DNA of 14,916 bases from Nitrososphaerales archaeon TH5893. Lineage in GTDB: Archaea; Thermoproteota; Nitrososphaeria; Nitrososphaerales; Nitrososphaeraceae. Shown one piece after another: positions 13,590-14,916 of the stretch. Below the pieces are notes generated by a model. That model was not told the origin of the DNA and searched no databases. It worked only from the letters and a program-made list of their open reading frames with translations. Position numbers and translations under genes: made by a program. The DNA lies in contig JAATVT010000077.1 in NCBI GenBank assembly GCA_014523685.1, forward strand, positions 1-14,916. Direction: 5' to 3'. Numbering within the stretch: the first letter of the stretch is position 1; the number at the start of each line of letters is the position of its first letter.

Positions 13590-13923
13590 TACATAGCATA
13601 TTCAATGGTTGGAATAGTAAGCAATGTTGGTGGCTGGTATGCCAGGACTTGATAATTGTGGCCTGAATAACCGTTGCTAATTTATACAGTCAGTATTCAG
13701 ATTGAAAAAACCATATTATCTAAAAGGGCCAAAGACCATTGGTTTTCTGTTTTTGCCTTAGGATCTTATTATGGTTATTGCTTTAATGGCCAAAAGTCCT
13801 CTAATGGTGGATAGTAAGTGCGGTTGACAGGGCTGTATATGGAAAGCATGATGTTACTTCCAGAAAAGAAGAAAAATAGATGCGGTGAAGTAGTCGTCTT
13901 CTACGCTTACTACTAATTATTTT

Positions 13924-14211
13924 TTAATTACCATCATCACGACACGATGGGAACTCTTCAGGGCTTTCAAATGTATCCATATCACATCCCGCTTTCGGCA
14001 TATCAGATGATGATTGTGGTGTATTACTAATATCGTCTTGTTGAAGGGTTTGATCAATATTTTCTTCACCAAAATCATCATCTTCACCATAGTTGTCATA
14101 ATTCAGGGCATATGCCTGTGGCAGTATAGTACTAATATACGCTGACGCAAAAGCTAGCAATGCTATGGTTGCTAAGTTTATTGTAAAAGTAATGTTAGTG
14201 TAAAATTCCAT
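13924..14211 (-). CDS. Small exported acidic protein, 95 aa
   Basis: The product is unrecognised. Residues about 8-34 form a signal peptide or anchor (NITFTINLATIALLAFASAY), with a likely cleavage after QAYA, just before LNYD. The mature part is strongly acidic, with YGEDDDFGEEN, many Asp/Gln, and two Cys at 76 and 90 (AGCDMD, PSCRDD) that could form a disulfide outside the cell. A calcium- or metal-binding role is possible from the Asp/Glu clusters but is not shown. A TATA box (TATATAT, 14238-14244) places the start of the mRNA near 14215, only a few bases before the ATG at 14211. It is a single gene, convergent with the Met-rich secreted peptide. Confidence 0.7.
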   Translation of the reverse strand: MEFYTNITFTINLATIALLAFASAYISTILPQAYALNYDNYGEDDDFGEENIDQTLQQDDISNTPQSSSDMPKAGCDMDTFESPEEFPSCRDDGN

Positions 14212-14237
14212 ATTATAGAAAATGCATAGTTGGTATG

Positions 14238-14244
14238 TATATAT
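14238..14244 (-). promoter_or_regulatory. TATA box of the acidic exported protein gene
   Basis: TATATAT is centred about 30 bases before the ATG at 14211, leaving a leader of only a few bases. Confidence 0.5.
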
Positions 14245-14916
14245 GTAAATTCAGATGGTTAATGCCATAATTAACTCCTATCAAATATAACGGAATCAAA
14301 AACTAGTGCGTTTGTATTGCTACATATTACTAGGAAAACGTAAATGAACTTGCGGCTTTTGATCAAATTACGATTTTATGGTCTAAATCATATGTGCAAG
14401 GCACGGATTTGTTTTGCGATCCTGTTCTTTAGATCGTTACTTCTCTGGCAGATATTAAACCAAACATTTTTTTATCGATCTTATTGATAGCCGTGTGCCG
14501 AATTAAGTCCATCAAGGTAGATATTAGATAAAAGGTAACCCTTGGTCGTTCTCGTCCCAGATTGTGGTTCCGTATTTGATGTTTATTCTACAGGACACAT
14601 TGGAATGATAGGGATCTTTATGTCCAAGAGTGTGATTGCGTTATATCCCATTAACATTCATAGGGCAGATAGGGATGAAGGGGCAGCTGGTCAGTATAGA
14701 AGAATCAAACAAGCACCATGCATAATTATAAGATTAAAAGGCAACAACCAAATAACTTTCGGAAAATTATTTTTTTGTATTTGGGAGAAGTGGTTTTCAT
14801 GTTAATAATGCCATAGTAATTGACAAGAGATTCTTTTGGAATTGAATTGGGTTCTAGTAGTTTTGACAACCCGGAACCCGCTTGTCTGTAATAGCGGTTG
14901 CTCCCTTTCATTTATA
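14245..14916. other. Right-edge region without a confident gene
   Basis: Two competing small frames overlap here. A plus-strand frame at 14542-14805 (87 codons, TTG start) begins MVVLVPDCGSVFDVYSTGHI. A minus-strand frame at 14726-14911 (61 codons, ATG start) begins MKGSNRYYRQAGSGLSKL and has a basic make-up. Neither shows a recognised motif, and at most one of them is real. The rest (14245-14541) is AT-rich spacer with a T7 run near 14467-14473 and no obvious RNA gene. Confidence 0.3.

Larger units (their letters stand above)
13410..13923. other. Long spacer with a strong hairpin
   Basis: There is no gene of usual length. It contains the T7 terminator of the upstream gene, overlapping A/T-rich inverted repeats at 13439-13468, and the 12-bp hairpin at 13557-13589. 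A plus-strand frame near 13624 starts MLVAGMPGLDNCGLNN and stops after 18 codons; it is too short to call. Confidence 0.4.

Noticed and set aside
14542..14805. 87-codon plus-strand frame near the right edge
   Set aside because: TTG start, no recognised motif, and it overlaps a similar-quality minus-strand frame; left as an uncertain region.
1..14916. CRISPR array, insertion sequence or defence genes
   Set aside because: No regularly spaced direct repeats, no transposase-like frame with terminal repeats, and no defence-type domains apart from the nuclease-like N-terminus of QueD.

Overview
The window looks like the chromosome of an ammonia-oxidising thaumarchaeon (Nitrososphaerales, Nitrososphaera/Nitrosocosmicus-like). 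The basis is an archaeal gene set (preQ0 genes queC and queD, archaeal-type RtcB, a PDCD5-like protein, ribosomal S11, an archaeal ThiL and phosphohexomutase), TATA-box promoters about 25 bases before short-leader or leaderless starts, a U73 tRNA-Thr with no encoded CCA, low GC and long AT-rich spacers. The genus is inferred from gene content and style, not from a search.

Layout, left to right. Positions 1-162 (-) hold the first 54 codons of a GH130-like glycoside phosphorylase that runs off the left edge. A 58-residue two-helix membrane protein (395-571, -) and a start-less open fragment (763-915, -) follow in a gene-poor stretch. A secreted protein with a predicted beta-sandwich core lies at 1033-1719 (+). 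Next is a 7-deazaguanine block: queC and queD overlap by 4 bases on the minus strand, and a free-standing AsnB-type synthetase domain is transcribed divergently from the shared spacer. purB (-) converges on that synthetase gene. rtcB and a PDCD5-like gene form an overlapping plus-strand pair. After a 440-base spacer with a strong hairpin come a receiver-only response regulator and a quinol-monooxygenase-type (ABM) pseudogene broken by two frameshifts and one nonsense codon. On the minus strand, glmM-like, thiL, rps11 and a 69-residue ORF follow each other closely. A tRNA-Thr(CGT) and two small secreted proteins, one rich in Met and N-glycosylation sequons and one acidic, sit among long spacers to the right edge.

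How the genes work together: QueD and QueC would make preQ0, the precursor of archaeosine at tRNA position 15. The adjacent AsnB-like protein is a candidate amidation or ATP-activation partner (inference). RtcB joins tRNA halves after intron removal, so the window has a tRNA-maturation flavour. PurB, GlmM and ThiL are housekeeping enzymes of purine, amino-sugar/cell-surface and thiamine metabolism.

The most unusual items are the nuclease-like N-terminal domain fused to QueD, a QueC lacking the usual YPDC motif, the lone AsnB-type domain beside them, and the decayed ABM gene, which can be reconstructed codon by codon.
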